The position numbers and the translations under genes are program-made. A stretch of 64,000 nt of DNA from an uncultured Bacteroidales bacterium. GTDB taxonomy: Bacteria > Bacteroidota > Bacteroidia > Bacteroidales > P3. Where the stretch lies: contig CAMUZR010000015.1 of the NCBI GenBank assembly GCA_947165255.1, positions 1 through 64,000 on the forward strand, written 5' to 3'. Shown here in pieces: positions 61,210 to 64,000 of the stretch. The notes beneath the pieces are model-generated. The model saw nothing but the letters and a program-made list of their open reading frames with translations. It was not told where the DNA came from and made no database searches. Each line of letters opens with the position of its first letter. Within the stretch, counting starts at the first letter, position 1.

Positions 61210-61604
61210 TTAACAGCCCTCGGCAAGGCGTTGCGACACGAGGCGGACAATGTCGTAGTGGCGCAGGGGTGTGCCCTCGTGGCGGTGCCAGCTGCGCGTG
61301 GGGTCGGCCAAGTAGCGCGGAGGCACTTCGGCCGACAGTCGCTCTATGGCTATGTCGGGCCGCAGGCGGCGCAGGAAGGTGGCCACGAGGTCTACGTATT
61401 CCTCTATGGCAAAGGGGGTGGCAGCGGGGTCTTTCTGCCACAGCCGTTCCATTTCGGAACCACGCAGCCGTTGCGGAAGGTGCAACCCGTGGTGCCGTGG
61501 GTGCCGTCGCGGTTGGGGCAGGTGAAACCACAGTCCACGGCAACCTTCTGCACGGTAATACCGAACAGGCAGCGGCAATAGTCTGAGTAGGAGAGGTACG
61601 TCAT
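61210..61604 (-). pseudogene. Internally deleted radical SAM paralogue
   Basis: From ATG 61604 the first 46 residues match the start of the gene at 23736-24680 (SYSDYCRCLFG, VDCGFTCPNRDGTHGTTGC), but the third cluster Cys is Arg (CTFRNG). The reading then shifts frame and jumps to the C-terminal part (RGSEMERLWQ, YVDLVATFLRRLRPDI, LSAEVPPRYL), ending at 61210. About 160 central residues are missing. Clearly dead. Confidence 0.8.
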
Positions 61605-61641
61605 GTTGGCTCATGCAATCTTTGGGTCACCTTACATGTCA

Positions 61642-63147
61642 TCAGGGCTCGAGCCGACGACGGGCTTTGCCCAGGGCTTGGCGGCACTCGTCGAAGTCGG
61701 GGTCGAGGGCAAGCGACTGTTGAAGGTATTCCACCGCTTCGGTGTAGCGTTTCTGTTTGCCGCACAATATGCCCAACCCATAGAGGCAGAGGGCTCTAAA
61801 GTCATCGTCAGTGTGCAGCTCCAAGGCCTTTTTCCATGCCGATTCAGCTTTCTCGTAGTGCTTCAGGTGTTCCTCGCAGGAGGCTATGTTCAGCCAGCTG
61901 GCGTTGTTTCCGGGGTCGTTGGGGAAGGTCTCTATGTCTAAGGTGTAGTAGTCGATGGCTTCATGGTACATGTGCATGCTTTTGTATGCCATGGCCAGCC
62001 TATAGGCCACATGCAGGTCGTCAGTTTTGGCGTATGGCAGGATGGCAAGGAGGTGGGGCACCATCTCTTTGTATCGCTGGGTGAGGTACATACACCACGT
62101 GGCATCGAAAAGGTCGCATCGGCGTCCGGTTGGGTCGAGGTGATAGGCTTTCAGGTATAGCTGCTCGGCCTGGGCATACTCTTTGCGGCGTTGGTACACA
62201 TCGGCCATATTGCTGGTCGCAAACACATAATCGGGACAGAGGTCGAGAGCCTTGCGGTAGCATTCCAAGGCCTCCTCGTCGCGTCCCAGTCGATAAAGCA
62301 CCACCCCTCGGCTGTTCCACCAACCATAGTCATCCGGCACATTGGCCAAGGCGGTTTCAAAGCAGGGAAGAGCCTCCTCGTAACGCTCAAGATTCAGCAG
62401 GCACAGTCCCTTGCTGGCCCAAACGCTCCAGTAGGTGGGGCACAGCCCCAAGGCCTTGTCGTAGGCCTGAAGTGCTTCGTCATATTTCTCTTTTTTTAAC
62501 AATGCGTTGCCGAGCAGCTCGTAGCCGTCCTCGTTGTCGGGGCATAGCTGGATAACTTGGCGTGCAGCAGTGATGACCTGGTCAAACAATTCCAGTTTTT
62601 CGCAGCACCAGGCTCTGTTGTACCACGCCTGCCAGCGGTCGGGGAAACGCGAGGTAAGGGCCTCACTCACCTCCAAGGCCTCGTCGTAGTGTTCAAGATT
62701 TACAAGGGCGTCGCCCTGATTCCAGAGGGCGTCCTCGTTATGGGGGTTGATGCGCAGCGCCTGCTCAAAACAGGCCAAGGCCTCCTCCCAGCGGTACTGG
62801 TTATAGTAGAAAATGCCCCATTCCACGTAAACGTCATCGTTCTCCGGGTCCAGATTGCTGGCCGTGCGGTAGGCCTCCTCGGCCTCCTCCGTCCGATTCA
62901 TCTCGTCTAGGCAGTTCCCCATGTTCATCCATGTCTCGGCCGACTCGGGTTCCGCCGCCAGCGAGAGGCGGTAGAAGCGCAGTGCCTCCTCCTGATTCTC
63001 CAAGCGGTGATAGGTCAGCCCCAGGTAAAACAGCACCTCGTCGTTGTCGGGCTGCAGGTCGTAGGCCGCCTGAAAAAACTTCAGCGCCGCCGTTGGGTTC
63101 TCCTGGTCCAGTTGCTCAATTCCCAAGTCGATATATTCGTCTGTCAT
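61642..63147 (-). CDS. TPR protein, 501 aa
   Basis: About 13 tetratricopeptide units run nearly the whole length (YRWEEALACFEQALRINPHN, YDEALQAYDKALGLCPTYWS). No signal peptide. Probably a cytoplasmic scaffold; it lies 44 bp downstream of a membrane protein gene in the same direction. Confidence 0.87.
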   Translation of the reverse strand: MTDEYIDLGIEQLDQENPTAALKFFQAAYDLQPDNDEVLFYLGLTYHRLENQEEALRFYRLSLAAEPESAETWMNMGNCLDEMNRTEEAEEAYRTASNLDPENDDVYVEWGIFYYNQYRWEEALACFEQALRINPHNEDALWNQGDALVNLEHYDEALEVSEALTSRFPDRWQAWYNRAWCCEKLELFDQVITAARQVIQLCPDNEDGYELLGNALLKKEKYDEALQAYDKALGLCPTYWSVWASKGLCLLNLERYEEALPCFETALANVPDDYGWWNSRGVVLYRLGRDEEALECYRKALDLCPDYVFATSNMADVYQRRKEYAQAEQLYLKAYHLDPTGRRCDLFDATWCMYLTQRYKEMVPHLLAILPYAKTDDLHVAYRLAMAYKSMHMYHEAIDYYTLDIETFPNDPGNNASWLNIASCEEHLKHYEKAESAWKKALELHTDDDFRALCLYGLGILCGKQKRYTEAVEYLQQSLALDPDFDECRQALGKARRRLEP

Positions 63148-63191
63148 AGTTCTGATACTGGGTTTTTAATTCAAATGTCTCATGCAGCTGC

Positions 63192-64000
63192 CTACCCCTC
63201 CTCAGACCGTTCTATATGGTTCCTGATATACTCGGCCACAAGTGGCACCAGCGGCTCCGTCTGGTAGGCTTCGGCCAGCGCATCGTCCTGCAGCTCGAAA
63301 AGGCCCAGTCCCAGTAGCAGCTGGTAGCCGTCCCCTGTCACGCTCTTCACGCACCGATCCACCTCCTCTTTGTGCTGCTGATAAATCTCCCCTGCCTCCT
63401 TCACCAGGGCGGCGTGGCGTGTGGCCCCTACGGCCAGCAGGCTCTCGTGCAGCTGACGGCCGTCGTCGGGTCGTCCATTGTAATTGCCCTCGTAAAAGTA
63501 GAACCACTCCATGTATCTCGGCCCCTCCTTATGGTTCAGAAAGGTGGCGTAGTATAGGGTCCGCTCAAAATCATTGACGAAGTCCTCCGGTTCGCAAATA
63601 TCGAACCAATCCAGCAGGTCTATGTCGCTCCATGCGGCTGCCACTTCGGGGGTGAGGTGAGGCTCGGGAGCCTCCTCCCGCGACTGGTTGAACCGTTCTA
63701 TCGCGTCCGAAGTCCGCTTGGCCGTTACGGCGTAGGCGGCAATGGCAGCAAGGGGAATCAGCGCCGCCCATTCTTTCCGCTCCCCATTCTGTATCAGGGC
63801 TGCCGCGCCAAGGGCCAGCAGCAACATCGCCGACAGCACCGCCACCGTGCCCATCGGTCCCCATCCCTCGGCCCACAACCAGGTATAGGCTGCCCTCACC
63901 TCCTGGCCGCAGTGCCTGCAGTGCAGGGTGGGAAAATCGCCCAGCGCCTGCCGCAGCTCCTCCGCCGTGGCATAGCGTCCCCGCAGGGTTATCTTCTTGC
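63192..64000 (-). CDS. Membrane protein with zinc-ribbon-like motif (N-terminus outside window)
   Basis: The frame is open to the window end, so the start is missing. Visible order: a basic segment (KKITLRGRYATAEELRQALG), HCRHCGQ that may be half of a zinc ribbon, two helices (about 63890-63740), then a 170-residue soluble part ending DDALAEAYQTEPLVPLVAEY. Family not recognised. It probably forms an operon with the TPR gene. Confidence 0.7.
   Translation of the reverse strand, partial: KKITLRGRYATAEELRQALGDFPTLHCRHCGQEVRAAYTWLWAEGWGPMGTVAVLSAMLLLALGAAALIQNGERKEWAALIPLAAIAAYAVTAKRTSDAIERFNQSREEAPEPHLTPEVAAAWSDIDLLDWFDICEPEDFVNDFERTLYYATFLNHKEGPRYMEWFYFYEGNYNGRPDDGRQLHESLLAVGATRHAALVKEAGEIYQQHKEEVDRCVKSVTGDGYQLLLGLGLFELQDDALAEAYQTEPLVPLVAEYIRNHIERSEEG

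Overview
The window looks like a chromosomal piece of a Bacteroidota (Bacteroidales-type) bacterium. Promoter-like sites follow the Bacteroidota TAnnTTTG pattern. Genes typical of the phylum are present: GldH, an SDR-type threonine dehydrogenase beside Kbl, a TolC/HlyD/double-FtsX efflux operon, GH92 and GH28 enzymes, and a type IX secretion sorting domain. I cannot name a genus. No rRNA and no CRISPR array is seen.

Layout. 0.4-8.5 kb (minus): five-gene MacAB/TolC-like efflux operon. 8.6-17.3 kb: glycan block with a GH92 mannosidase, a GH106-like glycosidase, a GH28 enzyme with an extra C-terminal half-module, and an outer-membrane barrel protein. 17.5-21.7 kb: housekeeping block (coiled-coil gene, zapA, a rod-shaped RNA candidate resembling 6S RNA, rny, lgt, gpmA). 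21.8-22.3 kb: tRNA-Ser, tRNA-Pro, tRNA-Arg. 22.3-26.2 kb: ECF sigma factor with a membrane partner, radical SAM protein, PrsW protease, TPR protein.

26.5-39.9 kb: a 13.4-kb genomic island inserted at the 3' end of tRNA-Ala(GGC). It is bounded by a 45-bp direct repeat (one mismatch) that includes the last 14 nt of the tRNA and its terminator. No integrase gene is visible. Cargo: a broken gene; a promoter inside a 14-bp perfect inverted repeat (possible invertible promoter); a co-oriented cluster of mostly unrecognised genes, including two paralogous zinc-ribbon proteins, a PH-like protein, a lone ABC ATPase, Sel1 and TPR proteins; a small minus-strand cluster containing a frameshifted paralogue; and an AbiEi/AbiEii type IV toxin-antitoxin pair. 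This island is the best place to look for an undescribed system.

40-41.4 kb: tRNA-Ala(CGC) whose 3' end and terminator are repeated in tandem (107-bp unit), a type IX sorting-domain fragment, and a MITE-like inverted-repeat element. 41.4-51.7 kb: dapB, a FecCD/ATPase importer pair, holB, ricT, gldH, penicillin-binding protein 1A, rlmN and a second ECF sigma factor. 52-60.4 kb: an arginase-fold protein lacking several metal ligands, a C69 dipeptidase, threonine dehydrogenase, a DUF2156 protein with a GNAT-like partner, HdeD, and Kbl. 60.4-64 kb: a HEPN/MNT toxin-antitoxin pair, a pseudogene of the radical SAM gene, a TPR protein, and a zinc-ribbon membrane protein cut by the window end.
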